DNA of 64,000 nt from contig CAUYUJ010016069.1 of the NCBI GenBank assembly GCA_963575745.1, forward strand, positions 154,501 through 218,500. Direction: 5' to 3'. The notes under the pieces are model-generated. The model did no database searches and had not been told where the DNA came from. It saw only the letters and a list, made by a program, of their open reading frames with translations. The stretch comes from Prorocentrum cordatum. Its lineage: Eukaryota > Sar > Dinophyceae > Prorocentrales > Prorocentraceae. Shown here in pieces: positions 10,098 to 21,842 of the stretch. Position 1 is the stretch's first letter. Each line of letters opens with the position of its first letter. A program made the position numbers and the translations under genes.

Positions 10098-11635
10098 TTG
10101 GGCCCCCGCGCAGTCTGCGCTCGCCCGCTCTTGCAGTTGCGGAGGTGGGTAAATTGGAGTTTCCAGTTCCCGCCGCCCCGACTGCCGATGAGATGCCGCC
10201 ATCGCTCGTCAGCCCGAGATCCAGAGGCTCGCAGCATGCGCAGGTTCGTAGCTACAGCCGCAGTGGCCGCGGTGCTGCCGACCCTGATCCTTGCCCTCAT
10301 CAGCGTCGGCCCCGTCGTCAGCAACGCGACCAACAAGCTCCCCGGCGCCCTCGTGCTGACCGCCGCAAGCAGCGGAGGTCCCCTCGCCAGGCCCAGGATG
10401 ATCGCCGCGCTGCCGCCGCCGTCTCAACCCTGGACGCCGCGGTTGCGGGCGCCTCCCTGCTCGCCGACTTGGGGGGCCGCGCCCGCCTTCCCCTCTCAGA
10501 AGGGATCGCGACTTGCAGCTGCTGCCTCCCCCCCATCGGCCCCGCCTGCTTCTGCGCCGCCCGCGCAGGCGCGCGGGCGGGGCTGCTTCCTTCGGCAGGG
10601 CCCGCGGCGACGGCAACGCTCTGCAGACGCGGCTACTCCGAGCGGCGGCGCTGCCGCTCCACTCCTCCTGTCGTTCCTGGCGATGGCCCACTGGCGCCCG
10701 CGTTTCAGCGGGTGGTCGCCGCCCAGCTCGAATCCGCCAAGGCGGCGCCAGAGACGCCTGTTGCAGCAATTGTTTCGCCTTCTTTTTTTCTCCCTGCCGA
10801 CTGCGTTTCGTTCCAACCTCGTCTCCGCAGTGCGAGCGGAGATGGCCCCGCAGCAGGCGAGGCGGTCTGCGTTGGGGCGCGGCGTGGCGGTCTGCCAAGC
10901 GTCGAACAGAAAGATTTCCGCGGGCCAGGTCAAGATGCGAGCCTCTCTTCTCGAGAAAGAGGAGCTGCTGTTCATGGCCGCGTCGCGCATTCCCGCGTGC
11001 TCCATCTAGCAGCTCGCGGGGCGGGGCAGGCCTGCAGTCTCCGCAGCGTTCGCGCGCGGCTCGCCCAGTGCCTGTGCCCCGAGCGCTCAGAACTGCGCTG
11101 GCTCCGCGGTTCGAGGCGGCCGCTGTCATCTTGGAAGCTCTGCAGATCGCTGGTGCCGGCGCCCCGAACCGCCGCTTCGACGTCCAGATTGAGGGCGGCG
11201 CAGCAGCGCCTGAGCGGGCCCTTTCTCTGGCTCGTGCTCTAAAGTGTTGCGGCAAGTGGAGAGAATTCATCATCCCTCGCGTCAGCGGCCACCCGGGGCC
11301 CCAATACATCAGTGGCGACAAGTCTCCTAGAGACACGCGCTGGGAGATCCAGACCAAGCGGATCCACGCCATGCTCAGCGAGGCCAGGCCCGATCTCGCC
11401 TGGCGCTGCCAGCGCGGCCGCGGTCTGGTCGCAGCCGAGGCCATCCCTGTGCGCGAGCTCGATGGTTGGTGCGAGCAGTGCCGAGCCCGCGCAGATCGCG
11501 TGGAACCCCGATGCTGTCCAGCAGCGCTTCAACATCGACATCGTGCGCGTCAAAGCTACGTTCGCAAACGAATTCGAGTGGGCCGCGCCTGGCGCCCTGA
11601 ACACCGCCGGGTGGCATCTTTTATCTTTGACGTGA
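10098..11635 (+). pseudogene. Second LINE, ORF1-like region
   Basis: Arg/Ala/Pro-rich frames lead to a conserved core. From about 11234 it reads LKCCGKWREFIIPRVSGHPG, then ISGDKSPRDTRWEIQTKRIH and RCQRGRGLVAAEAIPV. A frame change is then needed to reach AEPAQIAWNPDAVQQRFNID and the terminal FEWAAPGALNTAGW, stop at 11633-11635. Short Y-I-S-x-D-K-S-P-x-x-x-R-x-E-x-x-T-K-R-I segments followed by a W-N-P stretch are typical of ORF1 C-termini in dinoflagellate LINEs. An endonuclease frame follows within 40 bases, which supports the call. Confidence 0.5.
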
Positions 11636-11673
11636 GACGGCCCCCGTGGGATCTCGTAGCATAGGCTCGTGAC

Positions 11674-12493
11674 GTGAATGGCCTCGGGGCCTTCTTTTGG
11701 AATGCAAGATCGCTGCTATGTGCGCGCCGACATCTACGCCATCGCAAGTTTCGTCATCTTCCCCCCTTCCTTCGCCAACGGGCGATTGTCTCGCTCCAGG
11801 AGGTCGCAGGTTCTGAGCAACTACAGGGTGGACTACAACATGTGCCACTCGGGCTGCGTTGGTGCTACGGCCAAGTCTGGGGGAGTTGCCACCTTGATCC
11901 CTGCCGCTGCGCAGTGCTCGTTAGCGCACGTCGCCTTGGCCGACAGGTCAAAGACTACACTCGAAGTCCTGGTCCATGGTCGCGTTCACTTTGCGGATTT
12001 ACAATCCTCTCATTGAGGTCGCATTATCTTTGACGAATATCCACAATTTTATCTCTCTCGCGAGCAGCTAAGCTGCGTGGCTGACCGGTGGCACGCCTCC
12101 GCCCGATGGGCCCATGATGATCGCGAGCGCCGCGCCTTCGTTGCCGTTGGGGGCTTCAACCTCAATGCCGCGACGACGGCGGAGAACACGCGTGCTCTTG
12201 CGGACCAGGTGGTGCGCGCTGCTGAACGATCGCGCCGACGCTCTCCGCAAGGCTCTGCGATGTTCGATGTCAGCATGGTGGAGATCGTTTACGACCAACC
12301 CATCCGTTCTGCTAAGGACGCTGCAACCGCCACTACTATCGAAGAAGCATTCATTTCGCTTCCCGCACAGTACATTGAGCAAGTTATGTGTGACTTCGAG
12401 GATCACAGGGAGGCCGCCGCGTGCTCCGAGTGGCTGTTGAGCGACCACTCCATTGCCATGCTGCGCATTCGTGCTAGACACAAGGTCGTTTAA
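11674..12493 (+). pseudogene. Second LINE, ORF2 endonuclease domain
   Basis: The domain opens with FFWNARSLLCARRHLRHRKF and RAIVSLQEVAG, matching the W-N-A-R and L-Q-E-V motifs (Asn and Glu of the active site). After a break it resumes in the frame 12077-12493 with FVAVGGFNLNAATTAE (G-D-F-N motif with Asp changed to Gly) and LLSDHSIAMLRI (S-D-H motif). The two halves lie in different frames and the middle contains stops, so the gene is dead. No reverse transcriptase follows; the element is truncated before 12.5 kb. Confidence 0.7.
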
Positions 12494-13386
12494 AAAAGAG
12501 CAAGACTTTCTTACGTTCATGTTGAAATCGAAGCAGTGCGCCCAGATGCTGCGCGCTCTGATATGGGGGGGGGGGGGGGGGGGCTCGCGCGGCCGGTCCT
12601 CGCGCCTGAGCCGCGGATGTCTTAGACAAAGCGTATGCATTGACTCAAGCCCCTGATGGATATGGCCAGTCCTCTCTTGAAGCCAAGCGCCTGACAATGA
12701 GGGGCGCTGCGAGATGCATCTGGGGGCAGGGCGTCTGGTTTGCTCGCGAGCTTCTCGTGCGTGCGGAGCTTGGCAGCTGCGCCTTTTGATTGGCGGTGAT
12801 CGAGTTTCTCTCATTGGCCCCGAGGAATTCGCCGCGCCCCACGAACGCCCCAACCGCCCATGGCACTCTGAAGGAGGATGGGCAAAGGCGAGAGGTATCC
12901 AGCGTTTGTCCGCGGCCATTGTGGCCCGAGCGACCGGCCGCCAATCCGGTCGGGTCGCGCCGCGGCCCGCCACCTTGCATCGAGACAGAAAAGGTCCAAC
13001 CTTTTACTCTTGAGATGTTCCCGCGCCATTCTCGCGGCCCCTTCCTACTCGGTAGTGCGATGCAACAGGGTTGGACGTCTACTTCGCCTTGGGCGAAGTA
13101 TCTGGTTGGGTTTCCCACTGGCTTTACAATCGGTTGCGGAGCTGGCCGTTGGTGGTCAGCTCTAGCTCTACTCCTTGCTATCCACGGCGCTATCTGGTGG
13201 ACTACTCAAATGATGGACCATCAGGGCGCAGTGGCTCGACGCGGAGGAGACCATGGCCATCGCAAGGACACTTGCACTGAAGCCTCTTCTCACGCGGAGG
13301 TCTCCTACCTGAGCCCTACATTTCTGTGCTACTAGACTCCTGAAGTCCACCCGTCAACCCCAATTGGCAATTTCAACGAATATACC
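12494..13386. other. Spacer between retroelement remnants; poly-G run and small hairpin
   Basis: It contains a G run at about 12565-12582 and a perfect small stem-loop ACTTCGCC-TTG-GGCGAAGT near 13081-13099. A frame near 13060-13335 has a hydrophobic stretch and Trp-rich segment (LALLLAIHGAIWWTTQMM), but no domain could be assigned. Confidence 0.45.
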
Positions 13387-14060
13387 ATGCGTGGCATTCT
13401 GCGTTATGACATCGCGCCGCCTGCACCTTCCCGCAAACTGACGGCAACGTCGCCTCGCAAACAACGGCCACCTACAACCGACGCTGACCTACGAGGCCAT
13501 TGGATTGGCATCCTTATCTTTGGCCTCCTCTGGGTCGCCATCGGATGCGCTGTTGGACATGTGCAGCGCGGTGCAGACGACTCGCGCACTACCAGCCCCC
13601 ATTGGGGCCCTGCCAGTAACGTGCCTTTCCGCGAATTCGCTCGCGAGGTACATGTTTGGATCAACGTGACCACAGGCACTACGACTCCCTCCCAACAGGC
13701 CGCCGCTTTACAGTGTGGCCTTGGAGGTCTCGCAAGGACCATTGCCGCGAGAGCCCCCCAGCAGTAATCAATTCTGGAGTGAACACTGGTGGGCGCCACA
13801 CCGATGGGGCCACCAATCTAATGTTCCTCCTCAGCACTAAGTTCGAGAACCTTGAAGATGAAAGACAACTGAATTCGGGGACGGCTCTCCTCGACTTTCG
13901 CGCCCACGCGGGAGAACGGATCGACCAGACGCTGGCGCGCTTTGAGGCTGCGCGCTTCGACAGCCAGCGCCAGAACGTAGGAGTGCCGCCCGCGAGCGGC
14001 CAGGATCGCTCATCGTCGGGCTGGGCGCGCCGCGGCGTTCGCCCACTGGCAGAGGCAGCC
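13387..14060 (+). pseudogene. Copia-type retrotransposon gag remnant, frameshifted
   Basis: The first frame reads VPFREFAREVHVWINVTTGT then QQAAALQCGLGGLARTIA and stops at 13767. The continuation lies in another frame: LSTKFENLEDERQLNSGTAL followed by FRAHAGERIDQTLARFEAAR. The order F-R-x-(W/F)-x-x-(D/E)-x-x-x-W, Q-Q-x-A-A, L-G-G-x-A-R, then L-x-x-x-F-x-x-L-(D/E)-(D/E)-E and a G-E-x-I-(D/N)-x-x-L-x-R-F-E motif is a gag pattern common in dinoflagellate Ty1/copia-like elements. The frameshift near 13745-13765 disables it. No protease or integrase follows. Confidence 0.6.
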
Positions 14061-15600
14061 GCCCGCGGGCCTCGCCCCGGCGCGGTTGCTGCGGCTACGA
14101 GACGCGGAAGGGGCGGCGCGGACGTGTGGCGAGGAAGCGAAGGGCAGAAAGCGCTGTGGAGGGCGACCAATGGAGAGGAAGCGTGTTGCCAAATGATTCA
14201 CAGATGTCTAATACATGCCTTACACATGTTTCAAGCATGTTTTAAGCATAGCATTCTCCTGCATTTTAAGCACATTAAAGTTCAATGATAGGACTGCTCG
14301 GGTGCCCATTGTCGTGGCATCCACACAGAACACGACGAGGCGAAGGAACAGGAGGGAAAAGGAAAACATGCAAGCAAGAACCCCCAGGTGCTATCCACTG
14401 CTTCTCTGCCCTCCGATTCCGCCTAACCTCCTGCTACATCCGCGTTGCCTGGCGGCCGAGGGGACCTCGAGCGTCAAACCCTACGGCGAGCAACAGCTCA
14501 GCGCTAGCGTGTTTCAGAAGGGGTTCTCCGGAACGCGCTCCTGAGCAGCCAGTTCCGTCGCCGGTGCTGCGACCAAACCGCGATCTTTCGAAAAGGAAGA
14601 CAGGGGAAGAAGGCGAATAGGAACGAATGAACAGGCCTGCTAAATGGACACCGCTTCAGGTAAGGTCCTGCGAGCACGGCCAAAATGATTATGTCCTGGG
14701 GTGGGGGATTGAAATGTCAATGCGGGCGCTTAAAGAACAGGAAACATGGAAGGGCGGGTGCACCCAGAGATCGAATGAACCTCCCCCTGCCCTGCTGTGC
14801 CCGACTGCGGCCGAACCGCTTAGTGATCCGAGGATGTTCTGGCATCATCCTGCGAGGCGACCTTCAAGCACGCGGATAAGCCGGTGTATCCAACGATCCC
14901 CCTTCTCTTACTTCAGCAGACAGGGCCCTGCCAACCACCTTTCGACTTCACGGTTTCCGACGTCTGCATCTAAAGCCGATGCCCCCTGCCCCACGGAGGC
15001 GGGAGGAGGGGAAGAGGGGAGCGGCAGGAGGAGGAGGAGGAGGAGGAGGAGGAGGAGGAATCATAATAATAAGAAGAAGAGAAGATGGAGAGGTTTTTGT
15101 TCCTCCCTATTTGCTGCAGGCTGGAGATCCACGGCGCTGCAACTCCCACTTTTGCTTCGCCACACCGTCCACGGACAGCCGAAGGAAAAGCCGCCCAACG
15201 GCTCTCCAGCGCTGCCGACTGGGCTGTCCGTCAGCTGGCAAGGGGCGCGCGGCTGGGGGGTGGCGGCAATGGCCGGCGCCCGCTCTGTCAGGCAACCGCC
15301 TCGCGCGAGGACGAACGGGCGGCACCTCGCCGAAATAGAGCATCCTTACGAATCCGCAGTTAACCCCGCTCCTCCGCTGTCCGCCCGCTGGCCAGGGGTG
15401 CGCGGCGAGGGGGCAGCTGCACGCGCCGGCCCCGCGTCGCCAGGCAACCGCTCGCAGGAGGGCGAGCAGACGGGGTGGATGTGCGCACGGGCGCGCACGG
15501 GGCGTCTGAGAGATTGGGCGGCGGCCCAGAGCCAGCACCCGCAACGGACAGCCGCTCGCAGGGTGCAGGGGGGGGAGCGGGAGTCGGAGAGACGCCTACT
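14061..15600. other. Intergenic DNA with (GAG)n tract
   Basis: Between about 14196 and 14290 is a short AT-rich patch with repeated ACATG and TTTAAGCA words. A GAG-rich microsatellite lies at about 15020-15060. The rest is GC-rich with no domain in any frame. Confidence 0.5.
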
Positions 15601-15603
15601 GTA

Positions 15604-15732
15604 CGCCGCCACCAGCCCTGGCCAGGCACCTCCTGGGCCCTGGACCGGTGTACAGACCTCCTGGCCTAGGCCAGGAAGGCCTGTGCACCAGTCCAGGGTC
15701 CACGATAGGCCTGGCCAGGTCTGGTGGTGGTT
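15604..15732. mobile_element. Fold-back element, copy 1
   Basis: The sequence is an imperfect palindrome centred on the perfect CCTGGCCTAGGCCAGG at 15660-15675. The arms pair over about 60 bp (CCACCAGCCCTGGCCAGGC on the left with GCCTGGCCAGGTCTGGTGG on the right). A second diverged copy with the same centre and arms lies at 28067-28210, so it is a dispersed, mobile-like hairpin. It codes for nothing. A GA microsatellite follows at about 15752-15785. Confidence 0.75.
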
Positions 15733-15749
15733 GGAGCTCTCCAAGGGAG

Positions 15750-15782
<33 letters not shown>

Positions 15783-16063
15783 AAGAGTAATCGAGCGAGA
15801 GCCAGCCCGCCGACAGCAATGCGCCACGAATGTTCTTATCCACTTGTCAAAAACTTGCTATCGCTCGGGCGTGTGCACTTTTTCTCGGTGGTGATTATTA
15901 AGGAGCATCTTGGCTCATCCTGCGAAAAAGCCGCGCACGAAACCGAAAAAAGCACAGGGTATGGACGTCCGAGTGACGGCGAGAAATACATCGGACCAAG
16001 GCGGGCCCAATTCCCCCCCCCGCTGCCGCCCCGCGCTTTCTTCTTGCCTGGCGCGCCGCTCAC

Positions 16064-16260
16064 CTCCGCGGAGGCGCCGAAGAGGGCGAGGGACATGTCC
16101 AGCTCGTCCTCGAGCGTGTGGCACCTCGTGCGCATCGTGAGGAGCCCTTTTCTGCTTTGGCACTGCGTGGTGGTCACGAGCCCCGGCGAGATCCGCCAGA
16201 CAACGAACAAGCGGTCGTCTCCGACGGCTGCGTGCGGGACAGGGCGGCCGTGCCCGGGCT
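16064..16260 (-). CDS. Candidate exon of unknown protein
   Basis: The minus strand has a non-repetitive protein-like stretch: DDRLFVVWRISPGLVTTTQ, then KGLLTMRTRCHTLEDELDMS and LALFGASAE. It ends exactly at a strong splice donor, GAG|GTGAGC, with the intron starting at 16063. A plausible acceptor upstream is CGCAG before the CCGTCGGAGACGAC segment. The flanking frame is Ala/Gly/Pro-rich low complexity. I do not recognise the family; the call rests on composition and the splice site. Confidence 0.3.
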
Positions 16261-16599
16261 CTGCGACGGCCGGGAGCGCCCGCACCGTGGGCACCCGGGC
16301 CGCCGCCGGGGAGCCAGCGGGTTCCGCGGGCGGGTCGTCGCTGCTGTCCTGGCCAGCCGCGTCCTCGTCGGGGGACGAGCGGCGCCTCGGGGAGGAGGCC
16401 CCCGCCGCCGCCCCCGGCGGCAACGGGGCGCCATGGCGGCGGAGGGGGCGGGGGGGCCAGGCAACGCTTCGGGGCTGCGCGTGGCCCCACCTGGCGGCTG
16501 CGGCTGCGGCCGCGGGGGCCGCCCCTTGCCGGTGGAGGCCCCGCCCGGCGGCTGCGGCTGCGGCCGCGAGCGCGCACCTCACTCCGAGCACACCCTTCG

Positions 16600-17580
16600 C
16601 GCTGGGACCTGCGCCCAGCCGAAGGTTGCCGAGAGTTGTTTGGCCGCCGGTGACGCCAGCGCGTGGTACTGGAGCGCCAGCGCGGCGACTGTCGGCGACG
16701 GCCCGCCATGGCCGGCACCAGAGGGGGTAGAACAGAAGGGTCCAAATAGGTCTGCGTTGCTACAGCCTGAGGCGCTGCAGTAAACGGACGATTGTAGCGA
16801 TTGCCCCGAAACTTTGAAAGCATAATCGAAACTGTCCCAAGAACGACCAACCGAAAAGTGCAATCGAGCTTAAAGCTTCTGACACTGCAGCGATTGAAAC
16901 ACTGAGCAAAAGCGAAGTAACGCGTAGGATCAATGCGCAATACCATGCGACATCGCGGAAGCGAAAAATTCAAATGCCCATATTAGCTAAGCCCGACAGT
17001 GAAACTTGCAACTGAGCTTGCGCCCCCCTGACGTCACCGCGATGGAACATTGTGCAGGAGAAAAGAGGAAGCTAGGATCGCTGCGTGATACCATGTAGAA
17101 CTGCGCATGCTAAACAACTGTGGTCATGATTGAACCCTGGCCCTGCCGTTCCTTCCCGCCTGCACGGAGTGTCAAAGCACGGGCTTACCGTATGGGGAAA
17201 GGTCCACCTGGGTGGGCCGATGGCGGCTAGACTGGCACCAGAAGCCACGCAGAGACCCCTCCCCCCTGGGAGGGCACCGACCGACAGGCTGAATCGTCTG
17301 GGCCTCCCCGTCCCGGGGTGGACATCGCACATTGCCCGCTCCCCCCGGCTGGGCCCCCTCCCCCCCTCTGGCCCGCGCCCCCCCTGGCCGACCCCCAACC
17401 TCTGCTCGCCTTGTTGACCGCACCCTGAACACCTGCTTGTTTTCCTCCCTCCTCCACCTCCTCCACCTCCTCCTCCTCCTCCTCCTCCTCCATACCCCTC
17501 CTCCATGCCCCTCCCCCTCTCCTCCCCCCCCCCCCCTCTCGTTCGAGCAACGCCCTCATCCCCCTCCCCCTCCCCCTGCT
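16600..17580. other. Intergenic DNA with (CTC)n tract
   Basis: A lower-GC stretch (about 16780-17110) without long frames is followed by GC-rich DNA. A CTC/CCT microsatellite lies at about 17450-17545. No gene recognised. Confidence 0.5.
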
Positions 17581-17588
17581 CGGCGGAG

Positions 17589-17671
17589 GTCCGGTTGTGT
17601 CACTTCGACGCTGGCGCGCGAACCTTCGGCAGCCCCCACCAGACGCTCTACCTGCCGGGAGCCGCCGCTGG
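17589..17671 (+). CDS. Very short candidate exon
   Basis: After GCGGAG the frame reads EVRLCHFDAGARTFGSPHQT and LYLPGAAAG, then meets a possible donor GCTGG|GTAGAG. It is non-repetitive and GC-ending in its codons. There is no family match and no acceptor that can be trusted, so it is a weak candidate. Confidence 0.2.
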
Positions 17672-18440
17672 GTAGAGGGGCTGCCCGCCGAGGAATATCA
17701 CGCGTTGTTAAGATGCAACTCCTGGGAGCTTGAATTCAGCCTCGGCGCAGGCATATCTATGGCCGAAGACCGGCCCAATCTGGCTTGAATCTTGGGCATC
17801 ATTCAGGCTGATTCGGCTTGAGTCGGGCCTACTATCTCGTACTCGTTCTGACGGAGACCTCCAAGGAGTTGCCTTATAAACGTTGTGCCTGCATCCGGCT
17901 GGCCACACAGATCTGGCCAAGCCACCTCGCTTTCCAGTGCTTTTACGATTGCCCTCGCCAGCACGGCTGAGCGGCACTCTTGTTTTCCGTAGTGCCAGCC
18001 GTCTTTGCTACAACGTGAGTGGCATGCCCACGTCGACATATTGCACCATGGGCCAGCACAGTACGTGATTAGAGGTTACAGGATTTGTTCGACACCGGGC
18101 TCCAGGACCGTCAAACGACTATTCAGGATGACACGTTGGTCCCGTGGAACGCCCTCGGGTCCAGGACCCGCTTTCACCCAGAGCATGTTCCTTCATGCAA
18201 GATTGAACCAGTTATGACGTCGGAGTTCCAGGCACAGGGACATGATGTGATGTCTCCCGTGTGGCGGCAGTCGCGTTTGCCTCTTGCTCTCGTGCTCCAG
18301 CGTGCAGCGTACAGTTTGCGTGCGCCGTGCGGCAGCCATTCATGCCCGAAGTGCGGGGCATTGTGCGCAGCCCCCGTAACGCGTAGCACCGCAGTGGGCG
18401 GCGTTTCGGGATGTTCGCAAGCACATTTGGTGAGATCCAG
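17672..18440. other. Intergenic DNA, no gene recognised
   Basis: Mixed-composition DNA leading into the microsatellite block. Short open frames show no domain and no repeats. Confidence 0.5.
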
Positions 18441-18454
18441 GATGTTCCCGCTCA

Positions 18455-19775
18455 CACACAACACCATTAAACAACTACAGCACAACGCAACACACCACAA
18501 CCCAACACAACACAACATAACACAACACACAACATACCACAACTCAGCACACCACAACCCAACACAACACAAACTACCACAGTTTAATCCATACAATCCA
18601 ATCCATTACACACAACACACACAGCACACACAACATACACAACACACACAAAACACACACCACAACACACACACACAACACACAACACACGCAACGCATA
18701 CACACACTCATCACACGCAACACACAACACATGCAACACACACAACACACACGCACACACAAACACACACGCACCACACACACACACGCACACACACGCA
18801 CACCCGCACTCACGCACGCACGCCCGCACGCCCGCCCGCACGCACGCACGCACGCAGGCACGCACGCACGCACACACCACACACAGATGCACAAACAGCT
18901 GCATACTCACACACTTATTCTCTCCCTCTCACACACATACAAACATTCACATACACATGCACAGACACGTACACATACACATGTATCAACACCTACACCT
19001 ACACATCCAGATACACATGCGCATACACCTACACATGTACATGCACATGCACACATACACACATACATACATACATACATGCATGCATACATACATGCAT
19101 ACACACATACATACATACATACACACATGCATACATACATACATACATACATACATACATACATCCATCCATACATACATACACACACATACATACATAC
19201 ATCCACACGCATACACACATACATACATATATACACATCCATACATACATACATACACATATACATACATACATACATACATACATACATGCGCACATAC
19301 ATACATACATACATACATACATACATACATACATACATACACATACACATACACGCATGCATACATACATATATACACATACACACAAACACCCACACAC
19401 CTACATACATACATACATACATACATACATACATACACACATACATACATACATACATACATACATACGTACATACATACATACACGCACACATACATAC
19501 ATACGTCCGCACACACATACCCACACATAAACATATATGCGTACGTACGTACGCACGAATATACACGAACACATACATACATACATACAGACATACATAC
19601 ATACATACATACATACATGCATATATACATACACACATACATACATACATACACACATACATACATACATACTTGCATGCATGCATGCGTACATACATAC
19701 ACACATACATACATACACAATCACGCACACACACGCATTCACGCACGCACGCGCGTACACACACACACCCGGTCC
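18455..19775. repeat. Large CA-based and ACAT microsatellite block
   Basis: Three zones follow each other: CACAA/ACACAA pentamers (about 18470-18620), CA and CACG dinucleotide/tetranucleotide repeats (about 18620-18960), and (ACAT)n tetranucleotides with occasional ATGC (about 19030-19730). Frames on both strands are open for hundreds of codons (Thr/His/Ile/Tyr or Cys/Met/Val/Tyr cycles) purely because of the repeat. Confidence 0.95.
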
Positions 19776-19789
19776 CACTGGCGGCTTGA

Positions 19790-20155
19790 GTGGCAGCAGC
19801 TGCGGTCGGCTTGCTGGCATTCTTTGTGGCCAGACTTGCGAGGCCCACTGGGGTCAGGTGGCCGATGCCCTTGTGCAGACTGGATGATGCCACAGGGATG
19901 AGGGCGGACCTTGAGTACCGCGACGCGGAGCAGCAGTTCGCGAGTTTCGTCGACGACTCTCCCGCCAGGCTTGCCCAGCAGTGTGTGCCAGGCGCCCAGG
20001 ACGAGACCGCGGGTTTCGCTCAATGGCTGGAGGACTGTGAGGAACCTGTCCAGGCGACCCTGCACGCGCACCAGTGCGCGCCGCTCCTCTTACGCGCCGC
20101 AGCCGAGTTTGTGGCCAGGAAGCGGCGGATAATCGCAAATAGTGCGCTCGAGTAG
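19790..20155 (+). CDS. Hypothetical coding segment, unknown function
   Basis: The frame has a balanced composition unlike the surrounding low-complexity DNA. After a hydrophobic start (VGLLAFFVARLARPTG) it reads MRADLEYRDAEQQFASFVDD, then WLEDCEEPVQATLHAHQ and stops with TAG. It begins directly at the edge of the microsatellite, so any 5' part is lost. I do not recognise the family. Confidence 0.3.
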   Translation: MAAAAVGLLAFFVARLARPTGVRWPMPLCRLDDATGMRADLEYRDAEQQFASFVDDSPARLAQQCVPGAQDETAGFAQWLEDCEEPVQATLHAHQCAPLLLRAAAEFVARKRRIIANSALE

Positions 20156-20399
20156 GCATGGGCCAGGTCCTCGAATGCGCGGGCGGAATTGCGGCAGACG
20201 GCCGCTGGAGCAGGGGCCGCCTGCGCGACCGCGCCGACGCGCTCGTGCTGCCGCTGCAGAGGTTCCGCGTGGCGCGGCAGTTCCTGGTCGGCCCCGCGGG
20301 CACGGTGCTGCTACCGCATCTGCGACCCGCCCAGGGAAGAGCGCGGGTGAAACCGCGGGCTCGCTCCCGGTCGCCGACGGCCACGGGGGAACCGTCTGT

Positions 20400-20957
20400 C
20401 CCCGGCGCAACCGCGGGCATGGCGACGCCGTCGCTGCAGTCGCCCCGCGAGGGGGAGGCAGCGCCGGCAGATGGCGGGCACCGCCGCCCAGCGGCACGGG
20501 CAGCGAGCCAGACTCTTCCTTGCCCGACGTTGACATGGGCGAGGAAGCAGGTGAATCCGAGATCGAGCGATGGTCCGACTTCGAGACTGACGGCGACGAG
20601 GAGGGCGGCCCAAGTTTTGGGCCAGGGGCGGCGTCAGCGTCGCCGCCCGCGGAGCGCGCGCAGACACCCGCTGCGGAGGCAATCCCCGTAGCGAGGCTGC
20701 CGAGGGCCCGCGCGAGAGGCCGCGCCGCCGTCGGCAGATTCAGCGCTGGGCAAGGTCAGATGGGCACCCCGAAGGGCGCGGCTGCCGGCAGCTTGCCCCC
20801 CCTCCCCGCCAATGGTCTCGCGGGGGCCCTGGAGGGCGACGACGGCCAGACTCTTCGGCTGGGCTTTCTGCCTGGATGCCAAACGCCAGCGAGGGCAAAG
20901 ACGACCGCGACTTCGACAGCTGGGCCCAAGCATGCACGCCGTGCGTCGCCGCGCTGA
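20400..20957 (+). CDS. Hypothetical segment with acidic patch
   Basis: A Pro/Gly/Ala-rich linker leads to SSLPDVDMGEEAGESEIERW and SDFETDGDEEGG, then returns to Ala/Arg/Pro-rich sequence and ends in TGA at 20955-20957. It may be a disordered segment of a larger spliced or decayed gene shared with the next entries. No known domain. Confidence 0.25.
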   Translation, partial: PRRNRGHGDAVAAVAPRGGGSAGRWRAPPPSGTGSEPDSSLPDVDMGEEAGESEIERWSDFETDGDEEGGPSFGPGAASASPPAERAQTPAAEAIPVARLPRARARGRAAVGRFSAGQGQMGTPKGAAAGSLPPLPANGLAGALEGDDGQTLRLGFLPGCQTPARAKTTATSTAGPKHARRASPR

Positions 20958-21599
20958 TCGGTGCGAGGTTGCCCTTTTTCCTCCTGCTTGGGCTAGCTGC
21001 TTTACGACTGGGGGGCACCATGGTTTGAGTGGTTGTTGCGCGAGATCACGTTCGCCTGTTGGCGCCGCGCCGCCGAGGCGCCGAGGGGCGCGCGCAGGGC
21101 CTGCCGGCCCTCTGCGCGCAGGCGGCCCGGAACCCGCAGGCGGCAGAGGCGGCCTGGAGGAATGCCGTGGAGAACGCGCACGGTGACTTCCTTTCCTGTC
21201 TGCCTTGGGGCGGCGCTGGCGGAGGCGAGCAGCTCGGTCTCGCCGTCGGCCTCGCCGCGGCTGCCCGCTCCTGGGCACGTCGCCGGTAGCTCCGACAGCG
21301 CCCCAGGGCAGCGTCGTGCTCGCTGGGGCGGCGCGGCGGCGCCTGCGGGGCTGCCCAGGGGCGGCCCTGGCGCGGGCGAGTTCCCGGCCGACGTCGGCGC
21401 GCAGGTCGCCGCGACGAGCGAGCGCGGCGCCGAGGCCGCGGGCAAGACCGGCGCTGGCCCGCGCAGCAGAGGGCCCATGCTCGCGCTCCTCGGCGCGGCT
21501 GGTGCCCGGGCGCGCTGGGCGGCCGCGCCGCCGCGCCGCCGTCGGCAGGCGCCGCCCGCCAGGGCCGCCGCGCGGGCAGCTGGCAGGGCGCGCCCGACT

Positions 21600-21842
21600 G
21601 TCGCCGCGGCCACGGCGGAGGCGCGGTCAGTGGAGGCGCAGACTGCCTGGGACCTGGAATGGGTCTTCGCGGCCATCCGCCGCGAACCCGCGCGGGGCCT
21701 TTTCAAGATGCTGGGGCCGACGGTGCCGGAGATTATCGCTCTCGACAGCGACGACTCCTTGATCGCGGACGGGGTCGAGACCGACTTGCTCGTCGGTGAC
21801 GACGGAGGCGATCGGATGAGCGCGCGCCCCATCCCTCCTTGA
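21600..21842 (+). CDS. Hypothetical segment with acidic tail
   Basis: The frame reads EAQTAWDLEWVFAAIRREPA, RGLFKMLGPTVPEIIALDSD and DSLIADGVETDLLVGDD before a stop at 21840-21842. Hydrophobic helix followed by Asp-rich tail. Upstream the frame is Ala/Arg-rich low complexity. Function unknown. Confidence 0.25.
   Translation, partial: VAAATAEARSVEAQTAWDLEWVFAAIRREPARGLFKMLGPTVPEIIALDSDDSLIADGVETDLLVGDDGGDRMSARPIPP

Noticed and set aside
9710-11242. 510-codon plus-strand frame starting in the CT/AT microsatellite
   Set aside because: The first 60 codons are microsatellite and the rest is Arg/Ala-rich with the conserved ORF1 core lying in a different frame.
12790-13335. Possible membrane protein (Trp-rich hydrophobic stretch)
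   Set aside because: Only one short hydrophobic segment, no homologue recognised, and it sits between two dead retroelements.
18731-19901. Frames of more than 300 codons on both strands
   Set aside because: Artefacts of the CA and ACAT microsatellites.
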